Assembly: GCF_918797505.1 (NCBI RefSeq)
Contig: NC_092800.1
Coordinates: 36,384,263 to 36,448,262 of the forward strand
Reading direction: 5' to 3'
DNA length: 64,000 nt
Source: Bemisia tabaci
Lineage: Eukaryota > Arthropoda > Insecta > Hemiptera > Aleyrodidae
Positions 11,818 through 24,900 of this stretch are shown here, piece by piece (the stretch's first letter is position 1; every line of letters begins with the position of its first letter). The notes beneath the pieces are model-generated. The model searched no databases. It saw only the letters and a program-made list of their open reading frames with translations, and was not told where the DNA came from. Position numbers and translations under genes: made by a program.

Positions 11818-14800
11818 ATGGATAAAAGTATCATCATACAGAAGCAAATCCGAGATAATGCAGACGAATTGCACAGTTTCATGCGAGATCTGACCAATTG
11901 GGAGAAGGAAATGAAGAGGAAGGAAAATCTACTCCACGGTGAAGCATCACAGGTGCGTCTTGAATTTTAAAATCTTCTCCTGTTCCGTAGACAAAACAGA
12001 TCTTAGTCCGTGATCCATTACGAGTCTTCATAATCCCGGACAACCTGTCATAGTGCTGATCAAATGCTCAAAATAGAGCATGGACAGTTCATACATATTG
12101 ATTGGCAAAGTGTGAGAGCATGTATCTCCAGTTGCGATGTTTTAGACCTCCTGTCATACTCTATTTTTTCCACGTAAAACAAGTCAATGTAATTACTTGA
12201 AAACTTACTTGATTTTTCTTCTCTGTTCTTCAAATATTCTTCATAAATTTCAAGCACAAAATCCATCTGCATTTCCTGAATGATCCTGATATGCATCTTC
12301 TCATATCATAACTACGATAAGTAATTCCAGAGTTAATAATAATAATAATAATAATAATTTATTGTTTCTTTTGATTTAAAACAAAACAAAAGATTACAAA
12401 GTCAAAGTAAAAATTGTTATAAATCTAATATACATAATTTACTCTAAATATTCATCAATACTATAGAATACATTCTCCTTACAAAATGTATCTACTTTTC
12501 TTTTGAAGGTGCTTCTCTCTTCAATTTCTTTAATATATCTAGGGAGTTTGTTGTATATCTTTGAGCAATTGTATTTGGGCCCTTTGGAAATCATTCCTTT
12601 TGGTATCTCTGATATGCTTATGTCTACCTCATTTCTACCTCTATAGTTCTCTTTTTCTCTATTAAATTCGAAGTAGTGCTTATTTCTATTTACAAACAAA
12701 ACTGACTCCCTTATATAAATATTGTATACAGTCATTAATTCATTTTCTTTGAATATCAGTTTACATGTTTCTCTTTTTTTAAGTCCAAAAATGTTACGAA
12801 GTACTCTTTTCTGAAGTTTAAATACTCTATCAACTCCTTTCGAGTTTCCCCAGAACATTATCCCATATCTTATCGTCGAGTAGATGAAGGCATAATAAAG
12901 CTTAATCAAATCAGCTCTGTTTAGTAAATGTCTTAGTCTATTTATTGCATAGCTGTAGGATCCTAGTTTTTTTACTATCGCGTCTATATGCTCATTCCAT
13001 TCAATATTTTCCTGTATTATTAGTCCTAGTACTTTGTGTTTATTCACCCTTTCGATTTCACCCAGTGGTTGGCTGTCTTTCCATTGAATCAAGTTCACTT
13101 CGTGCTTTCCGTTTTTGCCGAATAGCATGTATACTGATTTTTCCGTGCTGAATGACTGCGACATGGCTGAATATAGTTCTCTTAGATTAATTACATCCTT
13201 CTTTACTGATTTCCAGTCTTCCTCGTTTTTTAGTTGTTTGAAAACCACTGTTTTGTCATCTACATAATCCACAGCCGAGCCACTCATTAGTACATTATTT
13301 ACATACATTACATAGATTATAAATAAAAGCGGCCCTAAGATACTACCCTGGGGGACTCCATATTCGTTTAATAATTTCATTGAGATGTACGTTTTTCCTT
13401 CTACTTTAACTTCAGCATATTGAAGCCACTGATGTAAATATGACCGTAAGACACTGCCCGCTTTTCCTCTTATGCCTACTTTCTCCAAAATTTTTAACAG
13501 CAAGTCTCTATCAACTAAGTCAAACGCTTTTGTTAGATCACAAAACACTGCTAGATTTGGGTGTTGTAAATCATCCTGTGTAATTTCGTCTAATATCTCA
13601 AACAAAGCTTCTGTCGTTGAGCAGTGTTTCCTGTAACCAAACTGCTTCCTGCAAAAGATCCTATGTTTTTCTAGGAACTTATATACCCTTTTATAAATTA
13701 ATTTTTCAAATATTTTGGAGAAATTAGGCAGCAGTGCTAGTGGCCTGTAGTTACTGTACTCTGAGGGTTCTCCTTTCTTGTAGATTGGAATAATTTTTGC
13801 AATTTTTAAGGCAGATGGGTACTGCCCACATTCTATCATGAGATTGAAAACTCTCGCTATTATTTCACGTGTGTGTTTGACTGATTTTTTTATTATCTGG
13901 ATGGGGATTTGATCTTCACCCACTGAACTTTTATTTAACTTTTTAGAGTTGGACCCTTTAAGAATTTAAAATCAATATGTCATGGCTAGACTGAACAAAT
14001 TGTAAGTAAATTCACTATTATTTAAACATTACATTCATATCAAGAAGTGATTAAACAATCTTCCTTACTTTTAATTTCTTTTTGTCTCTGTTTATAGGAT
14101 ATTCCTCCTATCAGGAAGAAAACGAAAACAAGCAAGCCAGCAAATGAAACTGAGAACGTCTCACCATCGCAAAATCCTCCGGAAAACAAGCCCAAGAAAA
14201 TAGCTTCCTATGATTATCGTGCCTGGGATAAACTGGATGTGGTAAGATATTCGCTTTTATTAATTTTTAAGAATCCACACACTGTATACTTTTTAACTAT
14301 AAGTATTATTGTCATACCAACGAACTTATATGCCGTCATTTACCTACAGAGCTGGAGTCCACGCCAAAAAAGTTTGGGCACTAACTAGACTGCCAGAAGA
14401 TAAGCTGTTCTGTTCAGCATTGAAAGTAAATACAAAAATTAAGATGACAGATCTTCTGTCATCCTCAAAAAATGCATGAACCTTGGCATTTGGCACAGGC
14501 TCTCCTTTCGTGTGAGGATTTAATATGCTGATGACTGAACAAGGGAAACACTTATCTCAGTTTGCAACAGTGCAGACCACCAGCAGTACCCTATTTTTTA
14601 ATGAGAAATCTCTTCAATTTAACTTTTTGAAAACTTGCCTCATTTGTTTTCCTACTTGAAGTTTATTCTCTGAAAAATTCAAGCGAAAAATTCAGCTTAA
14701 TTATTTTTAAAAAACTAAAGGAATTAAAACAGTTTAGGATTTTGAACTATTTACTTAGGGGTGGGGGAGACTCAAAAAATTCCCTACGATCTGAAAATAA

Positions 14801-17800
14801 TTCTATGAGAAGAAAATATGTAATCCTTTGCACTCCTGGCTTAGTATCCTCGAAAAATGAATGAAAATCATCCGCAAGTTTTGAGCAAACATGAATTTGT
14901 ATCATCTACTCTTTTCTGACTTAGGCACCGGTCCTAGCTGTTTGTTTGCTTATTTGGCTTTGGAGGCCTCCGATTTGTTAAAAAGCTCGATACTTCGATG
15001 GTCGATAGTAATTTTGCCACATTACAAACAGGCGTGCAGAAAATGAGAGATCACGAGACTTTCTAGTCCGGGTGAAAGTTGGAGACATCTGGAAGTTTCT
15101 TTTTTGCTTTTTTTAAAATTTTCTCCAGCGCATGTCTGCAGGCATTAGACACTAAAATTTTGTGAAGATTTCATCATCGTTAAGGGTGAATGCGGCTTGA
15201 AAAATTTGATTTTGCACCCCTAATTATAAAAGTATTAATTTTATCTCACAAATTTAGTCGTAGTTCTATGGACCTTTGGCCTATCACCACTGCGACAATA
15301 ATTAAAACTTTCATCTATTTTTTCTTTCTTTTCTTTCTATTTTTTTTTTTTTCATTTATAAATATGTTTTATGTTTCCATGATCTTTACTGTTCATGTTA
15401 GATTCTTCTCAGCATCTTCGTCAGATTTTCCCAGCTATATTTCGTTCATATTTACTCCAACAGAAAACGTCCCTCAATTACTTAATCCGAAAAATGCATT
15501 TACACTAAAGAACGCCTTCAAGAAGTAATGTGCGCATCCAGCCCAAATTGGCATGCATTACATTTTGAAAGCAACAACAATTGCCGTACGGCGTATTGAA
15601 GGCGAAATGAAAAAAAAAAAATAATTTGTGTAAAATTAAATCATTATCAAATCCTCCTCCTACCTAAACTATGTGTTTGTTGCAAAAAATTCAGTCTGAA
15701 GTCGATTTTTCATGATCAAATCGTCAGCGGGCACTTTAATATTCCTTTTAAAATTCAAAAATCTGAAAATCGTGTTTTCGGATCTTGCCGTCACTTCAAA
15801 GTCTATGGAATTCCGGCCCGCCTCTCCTGTGCCTCCCCCCACTCCTGCCGGCAGGTTATCCCTTCTCCTTATATGTCTGTCCGATGCTTCCCTTATCGGA
15901 TTTGTACGTCAAAACCACTTAACCTCATTCTTGTGAATTTGTTGTGTTGTCCCTGTTCCCTTCGTGTTTTCTCGCGATTCCCGCAGTGTTTTCCCGTGAA
16001 AATTTTTGATTTTCACCACGAGTGTCCCCTTGTCTGCCTCGTCCTCCAGTTGCAGCTCCGCGGAGGAAATGAATAAGCGTGTGGTAGTGAAGAGAAAAAT
16101 GTTCACTCACGAAGAGAGGCATTTTCTGCTCAAGTTAATCCATGCAAACAAAGCAGTCATCGAAAACAAGGAGTCGGATGTTGTAAACCAAGTAAAGAAA
16201 AAGATGTGCTGGGAACATATCGCTGAAATGTTCAACAGTCAAGAAACTCATGAAAACAAGGTATGTCGTCCCGTTATGTTTTTGTTTTCTGGTCGTGGTT
16301 ACACCACCCGTTTGTTGTCAACTCATTGCTCGTGGAATGCACCAACGGCTGTTAGATTTAGTCCAGAATATGAACTGTTCCAAATCTTACGCATTAATGA
16401 CACTTTACCTAACAGGCTAAACAGCTCAGAGGCTGAACTGTCCCGCCATCTGAACGTACAAACCCTTGAGGAGAATTGCCACTGTTTAGAATCGTATACT
16501 TTTGGAGGTTGCCCTCTATAAGTGGGAATCTTTGTGGCCCCTACTCGTTTTGGGCACTCTATGTTTTTATCGGGATGTCGCAGTCGTAGTGAAAGTATTG
16601 CGAGAATTGCGTCCATCCTGATCTGTTTATGACCTCCTTCTAGATTCCATGAAGCAATTTATCTCAAAGCATCATCTTATCAGATAGAATAATGAATCTT
16701 ACAAATTATTTTCTTCTCCCTTTGAGAATAATAGTATTATTGTCTCTATCCTGCTTTCGTAGAAGCTATCTGGTTTCCAGAAACAATACGGTAAGCAGGT
16801 AATCGACGGTCAAGATAAAGTTAAACACCAAAATTGAAACTTACTTAAGTAGTGTGTAATAGTTTTAAAGAAGTCTCAACAAACTAATAAGATCATTTTG
16901 CTTTTGTTACTCTTCTGATTAGTGTGCCACTTCTGATCTTTAAAATCATGCTTGTACTTAATCTGATGGGAAAATTCAGGGTCTGAAGCCCGATTGTGGA
17001 AATTCACATCGGCACTACAAGAATCAAAAATCGATACATTACATGGCGCAGATAGGGCTATGTCTCGTCTTATCGTACCGACAAAGCCAGTTAAAGTTTC
17101 AACTATCAGGCTGCTGGTCCGGAAAGATCTTATTCCGTACAGTCATAGTTTGGCAAAGTGGAAACTGAGAAATATCCCGCAAGGCACTGTTTACCTGTCA
17201 AAGCTTACAAATCAGTATCAGTTATTGTTCTTTTAACTTGGAAAATTTTCTGGTCAGCGTAAAAGTAGGACAAACTGAGCATTTTTTAAGTCGATCACTT
17301 ACCATAAATATTCAAACATTAGCCTTTTTACTTATATTAGCATTGATCTGGTCACTCGAGTAATCCATTTTCATTAACTTAAAATCAGTTTTCTTTGCTC
17401 CAGCTGGTTGACGTAAAATCAAACTAACTCAGTCTAAAGTGCATTTAGTGCTACAGCTGCTTGGAAGGCCCAGGGCTGCAAAAATTGGGGTGAATCCGAA
17501 GCAAAATTTGGGGTGTTAGACTAAATTTCAATCTCTAAAAGAGGCCCTGATTGAGGGCCTTAGTATCCAAAACAAGGTATATTATAAAATATCCAAGCAA
17601 CCAGCTGGGTTCTGTGAAATTTAATCACTGTGATTGCATTTTTGTACATCTGGAGTCAAATATTTCAATTATTTTGTCTTTTTACGCCAGTCCTCCTAGA
17701 ATTCTGGGATTTTATGTAGTCCTTGTTTTGATGTATTTTTTCTCCTTTCCAGCGAACAGCCAGTCAACTAATTAAATTTTGGGACAATGAAAAAACCAAA

Positions 17801-18934
17801 AGAAAAAGAATTCTCACCAATGCCAAACTTAAACAAGCTGCTACTCCATACTCAGATTACTGTGAGCCAAACTTTTCAGGAGTTGGTAAGTTCGTAACTA
17901 AGTAAAAGTTTCATCACCCTGGTTTTCAAACTTACTCCCCTTGATTTTTCGTAACAACCCATAAAACTGATCTCGAAACTTGTGCATGAGAGCATACAGT
18001 TTGAATCGTAAATATTTAAATAGAACGAATTCACACAAGCCTTGGTCCAATTTCTGCAGCACTTTACCCATGCTGAGCAAAAATTTAAAATTACCGTTCC
18101 AATACTGTGATACGCCCAAAGGAGGGTTATGCATTGTTGGAAGCTGTTATTTACAAACCACCTTTTCTTATTTTATTCAAAGTCCTCGGGAATACCAGTA
18201 CTTAGTTATGTCTGTATTTCACTGATATTAAGCAAATTATTTTCTTGCCTATCTTATCAGGATCGATTGATATTAGACAAAAATTCAATAGGGCCCCCTG
18301 GCTCCACAAATGACATAGAGATTCATTAAATTTGACATGTTATTATGGCAGAGCAACTCCTTTCTTTATTCAGCTGTCACAATATTTTTGTTAAAGAAAG
18401 TATGTTTCCTTCGTTTGTTGGTTTTGTGAAGTTGGAAACCTTTGATTCGCTCAAATGCAACATGCTTTTCAACCAATCAGGATCTTGTGCAGTGACAATT
18501 GAATCAGTGAGAACGAAAACACACCAACTTGAAAAAATGAAAATAATTGAGACACACACACAAAACTGCAGAGTAGGTGAAGGAATTAGTCTAAGAAAAA
18601 GATTTTTGGTGCCTAAAAGCAAGTACTTAAGGACACTTTAAATGTCCAAGTTGGAACAGATACGGTAACTTCAATGACCTTTATGAAAATTGTCTTTCCT
18701 TAGTGAAAAGTGAGCATTTTCAAGTCATCGAGTTGGTGTGTTTTCGTTCTCACTGATTCAATTATTGATGAAATGGAAATCAAACAACAGGAAATGGATT
18801 TGTCAAAGAGTCTGTCATACATACAACTTATATTTCATACATGTATGTCAACACACTTGTCCTCTTCTTTTTCTGCTTCCTGTCAAGGATTTTCTCTGCA
18901 ACTGTATCTCTTTTACATTCATCAATGGGTCACT

Positions 18935-18974
<40 letters not shown>

Positions 18975-21900
18975 GGTAGGTGGAAAATTTTCTCAATGAA
19001 AAGTTCTGAAATCAACTCCTTCACAAGATGATTACAATTATTTTCAAAACAAATTAAATGGACGTATTCATGCTAAAAGGAACTATGTGCATGGGGTTTG
19101 TGTGCAACATAGTTCCTTTTAGCATAAATACGTCCAAGTGGAAGTTAAATGATAGCAACGATATCATTTTTATTTTTACCCTTTAACTAATAATAATTTT
19201 TGAAACCTATCTCTTGTTAAGGAGTTTATTTCCAGACTTGCCGTTTTGCAATTTGTTTTCCTCAAGAGATTTTAATGAGGAAATATGTGGCATTGTGCCT
19301 AGATGCATACCTTGTTGAAGGACCCATTTTCAATAAATTGATCTCTCATAAAAATTCTTTGATTTGTCTTATACTGAAACTATTTCTATCTCTTTCAGAG
19401 AATGCAGATATTAATGTTTTCTTGGAAACGTCTGTGGACACAAGCGCTAATGGCCTTCATAACAGTTATTTAAGCTCTGAAGAAGACATTAAACCATTTA
19501 GTTTTGAAGGTCAAAATGGCTTTGATAGAGAGCTTGAGAGTAATATCAATGAAATGTCAATCGCCACCACCAAAGGACCGCCCATGATCGATTACGAATC
19601 GCTTGGGAGAAGAAGTCATCCTCAAAGCGAAAACGGTGAATGTCCAACATACCCATCTGCATCATATAGCCAATCCCATTCATCAGGTAAGTTTTTTCAG
19701 GTGTAGATGAAATCTGTCTCAAAATTTAGCTTTATAAAATTTAAAATTGTGGAACAGAGTCCGAGCACCTTTAAGTTTGGAAGGTGATTCAATCTACATC
19801 ATTATATCTTCTCAATGAAGTATCAAACGTATTTAGATATTATGTTTCTTTATTAACTTTAAGCTAAAAATAGAGTGCTCCAATCTAAGTGAATACTTTA
19901 GCTGAAACAAGTCTCTTAAAAATCTTACATTCAGGCCAAAATCATAAAAACGCAAAATTAATAGATTCCATCTGATGTATGGAATCGGGGTACTTTTCAT
20001 TTGATGGCTGTGGCCCCCTATTAAGAGATCTTAACACAGATAGTTTAAAAACAGATAGCTGTTAAACGTTCTCTCTCTGTTTGTCTTTCAGTTTAACAAG
20101 GCTATTCTTTTGCCATAATTTGTTGGACGTCATATTGATGGTTTCCTATGGTATGTGTAGATTCACCTTTTAAAAAATAAAGAAGAAAAAATTTGAAAGG
20201 TCTGAATCAATTTCTATTGAACCTTAAATAGTCGTCAAAAGATGAAAGAGTGAACACCTATGAGCGGTAACTTGCAGACACTTTCCATAAAAATGTAGGC
20301 TGAATGGGCACTTGTTAGCAAGAGAGAGAAAAAAAGGGGGGAAAAACAACTGAATGGCAGGATTTCCCTATTTATTCATTTTTTTATGGTGAAAACCAAC
20401 GAGGACCATTACTCCAAGTTTCCTTTGAATTTTTGCAAGTACTTAATTTTTTAAATCTTTTGATGCAGGTGCCAATCCGATGGACAGTCCCTACGACAAA
20501 AAACCTCCTGCCACATCACCCTCCGAAGCAGAGAGGAGATCAAAAATCCAAGAAGAAATGGATGAAATGAGAAGGCAGCACGAAAAAGATATGACCGCGC
20601 TCAGACTGGAAGAAATGAGGTGCCGAGTTGAGCTCGCCAAAAAAGAAATAGAGCTCAAAGAGAAACACGTGGAGCTCGAGAGTAAAAAGATCGAAAGTCT
20701 GTTAGAAAAGGAAAAATTTGAGCGGGCGAAAGAAGCACTAGAGCTAGATATTTTGAGGAAGAAGTTGGAATAACTGAAGTATTTGAACCCAGCTTAGCTA
20801 CTTTGTTAGGGTCTGAAATGAGCTTACTGTTTTTTATTTTAAGTTTTTATCACTGTTAATAATGTTAATTATTATTATTAATGACAATGTTTGTAATTCT
20901 AAATTACTTAATAAATTTATTTATACCCATTTAGTAAACCTCTTAGTCGTGATTCCTCTTTAATATTCCATGTTATTTATTTTTTTTTATGTTAATTTGA
21001 AGTAGGTTTAATGATTTAAGGAGCAGTTTATCAGAATGAGGCTCTAGAAATGGTATGAATTAATGCACTATGCTACATAATTTCTTTTCAAAACTGAACA
21101 AAAAAAATGAATCGAACAATGCAAAGTCTGTCCTTAACAAGATTAAGTTCTTCACAATTGGACAGCGTTCAGCAAACAGGAACCAAGTTCACTGCAGTAT
21201 TTTCGAAATCATGAAAACTTTTCTTTGCTGTAAAGATAACCGAATATATGTATAATATATAATGAAACTTTTTGTTTCCCTTAAATCTAACTATCTTTCG
21301 GAGGATAAAAAAAAATTTCTCTACATTTGGAAAGTTGTCAGAGGAAATATGTATGGTCTTGAAAACACTGTAATAGCATATTTGGTTCTTTTCTGCTGAG
21401 TGCCGTCCAATTAACACTGGTTAAATTGAAAAAATACAAATGATGTCATTTTGTGTTATAAGTGAGTGTTAATATCTTGTTCAGAAGTTGATCTCCAGAA
21501 TTCTTGTTGTGTGAAAAGCTTCTACTTGAGATTTTACAGTCAGGTCGTATCTAGTGGCCTGTTTGATAGAAAATTATGCCAAGAAGGTTGTCATCTCAAA
21601 ACAGTTGGAATCCTTACATTTGAATCCTTTTTAAAAGCTTTCCCTCTAGCTTGAGAAGTGCTGCCACCAAAGGACTGGTATATTATGGCTTTATATCAAT
21701 GGCCAAATCGCGAAACCACACATCTTCGTTTGCAACGTTGCAGACATCTTGTCCTACTTTATTTTTTCATTGGAAAAGTAGTCAACTTAATTTTCTGAGA
21801 ACTTCCTTGATTTTTTTTCTCTACCTATTAGCAAAATTTTCCGTATGAATTTCGAGCCGTTTAGTTGACTTGTTACTGTTCCAAAAAAATGAAAGAGATA

Positions 21901-24900
21901 TTGAAATACTGCTGTGGAGATATGTGATTTTGGTTTTCAGCCATCAATATGTATGTGTCCATTGGTTGAAATCTTGATTTATGTATTCATCTTCCTCCCT
22001 TTACTACTCTCTGAGAATACTTTAAAATGTCTAAGATACGAAAATTAATTTTTGGAATGATCGGAATATTTTTCTGTTTTATCAGTTTACACAGCTAATA
22101 ACTTTTAAAATCTAAATCAAATACATAACATTAAAAAAACTATTTATATGGTTTATCAATCGTTAGTATGGTGTCAAGTCATGCAAGCTATCAAAAGGCT
22201 TCAGTAATTTATAGGATGTCTTGAGGAATTCAAACTGGAAAATTTGTCTTACAGATATCATTGGAAACTGGGCTCCCGTGAAAATTGAGATGTGTCTCTA
22301 CATCAGAGGAGAGATGAAATGTCAGAGAATTTTTCTGAAATTTCATACATTTTTTTCGAAATTCTACTGCAATCCTGAATTGATTCCTTTTACTGTGTCA
22401 TTTTGTACCAAAAAAGAGGAAGTTACCGAATGCACTGAAATTATACGCAGTAGCACCGGGTCATACCGAAGTCCCACAAGGCGGAGCAATTTTTCTGTCT
22501 ATAGACAGTTTCTGCTATGAGCAGATCCATTTCTATGTATCCATCATTACACATCCAAGGGAACTCTGGAAAATGTTTCCAGTGAGAATGGTTTCCCTTT
22601 TTCACCGGGTTCTGTAATTAAGTAGATTTAATCGCACCTAATCAGTTCTTTCAAGAGTAGTTGAAACCAGGTGTTCAGCATGACAAATTCCTTAGTCCCA
22701 TTTTGAGGTACTCAAAATAAGGAAAAAGAACGAGGGAAACTTCGTGGATTACATTTTGCAAGAAAGAACCAAGAGCATTCCCATGTCGCTAAGATTTTGC
22801 AACTTCGTTTGCCTTGCAAATATAAACAGATTACTTACCCGAACAAATTTTATCTTTTACTTCCAATAAACTATAACTTCAAGACAGAAATGACCCTTGC
22901 AAAAATTGTTTGCATGATTTCAGTATTGAAAGAATGTAAGTTACACAATCTTAGCAACATTAGAATGCTTTTGGTTCCTTTTTGCAAACTGAAATCTGTT
23001 TGTATAAAAACGTATTACCCTGAGCAAATCTCTCTTATTTACAGGACAAGCTGTGCAAAGACCTCGACAGTGATTCTGAAGACTCCGGAGAGGAGGGCAA
23101 GAAAACCAAAGTCCAGAAGAAAAGTGGGAGCAAGAGTGTACCAGCAAAAAGCCCAGTTACTCCAACCAACGCAAGCTCAACAAAAAGTGAAATTTCATCC
23201 AATAGTGGAAAAAGCCAAGAAAAGAATTCCAAATCGGTCAGTTGGCGGTCAAAACCCGAGTATGAGAACCAACCACCAATCAAGGACAGTGAATCCTTTG
23301 AAGATGCTCATTGGAAAGGCAAATCAAAGCATGAGATTCAAATCCGGGCTAACTACTATAAAGAACTGGTAAGTTATTCTACAATCTAACAATGGCCCTC
23401 TAGAGGAAGAATGAATAAAAGCACTATGTAACATATTTTCTCTTCAGAATTTCACGAGGGAAAAGAATTACTCAACGAGAAGTCCAGAAATCAACTTTCA
23501 AACAAGATAAGTGTTGAGGTGATTCGACGGTTGCCATTTTTTGTGTCAGAGCGACGTGCGATATATTGCATCAATTCACTCCATAATTTCAGCTTCTTGT
23601 CATTTTTTTCGAATTTTGAGATTGCACTTCTGTTTGGTACATGAATTCCTTAGTCTCATGACAACAGAAGTACGACCTCAAAATTCGAAAAAAACGACAA
23701 ATATAGCTAAAATTACACAAAATACGCCAATTTTTTTTTTTTTTTTCTTTTGGGATAGAACCCTATTTTTCAATTATATTAAAGTTTGAACTATTTGCAG
23801 AATGAAAATAATTGTTCCTTATCAAAACCTTTCCAATAATCATCTTATTTGTCTTTTAATGAGAATGTTTCTTCTCTGTCCTCAGGGCAATGAATTTGTC
23901 ACGGCGGGAGAATGGAATGAGGCGATCAGAATGTATTCCAATGCAATCAATCTCTACCCTGTAGACTCTGTTTTCTATGCCAACCGCGCTCTTTGTTATT
24001 TGAAACTTCAACGGTAAGTCACATATTCCTCCTGTTCCTAGCGACATAGTTTTTTCATCATTGTAGGAAGGAAAAGGTATTTTCAAACCTTATTCTTCAT
24101 AGTTGGATCACATTTTGCAACATGGAAGTTCTTTCTCTAACTCATTCTAGGAAAAATGTATTTGCCATTATTAGTTCCTCTGTGAAGATAGGTGTTATTA
24201 TGTTTGAGCCAAAAATAGTAGCTCCTTACCATAAAATGTAGTGCAGTTTAATATTTGAGTTTTTCGAGTGAACATAGCCTGAAGCAGGGAAGTGACTTTT
24301 TTTAATGGGTCCTCTATTACTAAATGAGTCATCATAGATTAAATAAATTTTAGAATGCTTTGAGGATTATTTTTTAAAAATGACTGTGAGAAACAAGATT
24401 GTTACGAGGGTAACTAGGTAATCGTAAACATGAAACTTATAAATAAAACTCAAGTCCGATAAAATGTACCCCACTGATTTTATCATATCATCAAACCCAT
24501 GCAAAACCACAACAGATATTTGAAGAAGTTTAGAGCAATCAGGAAGTATATGTCACACCGTGAGTTTTTCCTCTTATTTTATTCACTCCCCTCATAATAC
24601 ACTTACTTAAGCCCTACTCTACCTCTACCAATATACCAACTCTATCTACAAACTAGTCAAATAGAACCTTGAACTGCCCTAATCAAATTCAATAATACCA
24701 TTTGCTTTGAGGGACTGTTGTGTTTTTAGATTTAAGAGAGAAATTCATCAATCAATTGTAGAACAGAGAACTAACGTCCAATACTTCATCTGGTTTTTAG
24801 GTACAAAGATGCACAATATGATTGTGATACAGCTTTAACGCATAATGATCAGTACGTAAAAGCATACTTGAGGAGAGCAGCGGCTTTTGAAAACCAAGGA

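Noticed and set aside
12060..12296. Minus-strand frame with MHIRIIQEMQMDFVLEIYEE and a donor-like CAAGTAAGT, which resembles a first exon
   Set aside because: No following exon with matching phase was found on the minus strand before the zinc-finger gene, and the product is not recognised. A single short frame in an intron is not enough.
22797..23372. 191-codon frame across the start of RPAP3 exon 3
   Set aside because: It reads exon 3 in a different frame from that joining exons 2 and 4. The RPAP3 frame is fixed by phases and by the family motif at the join.
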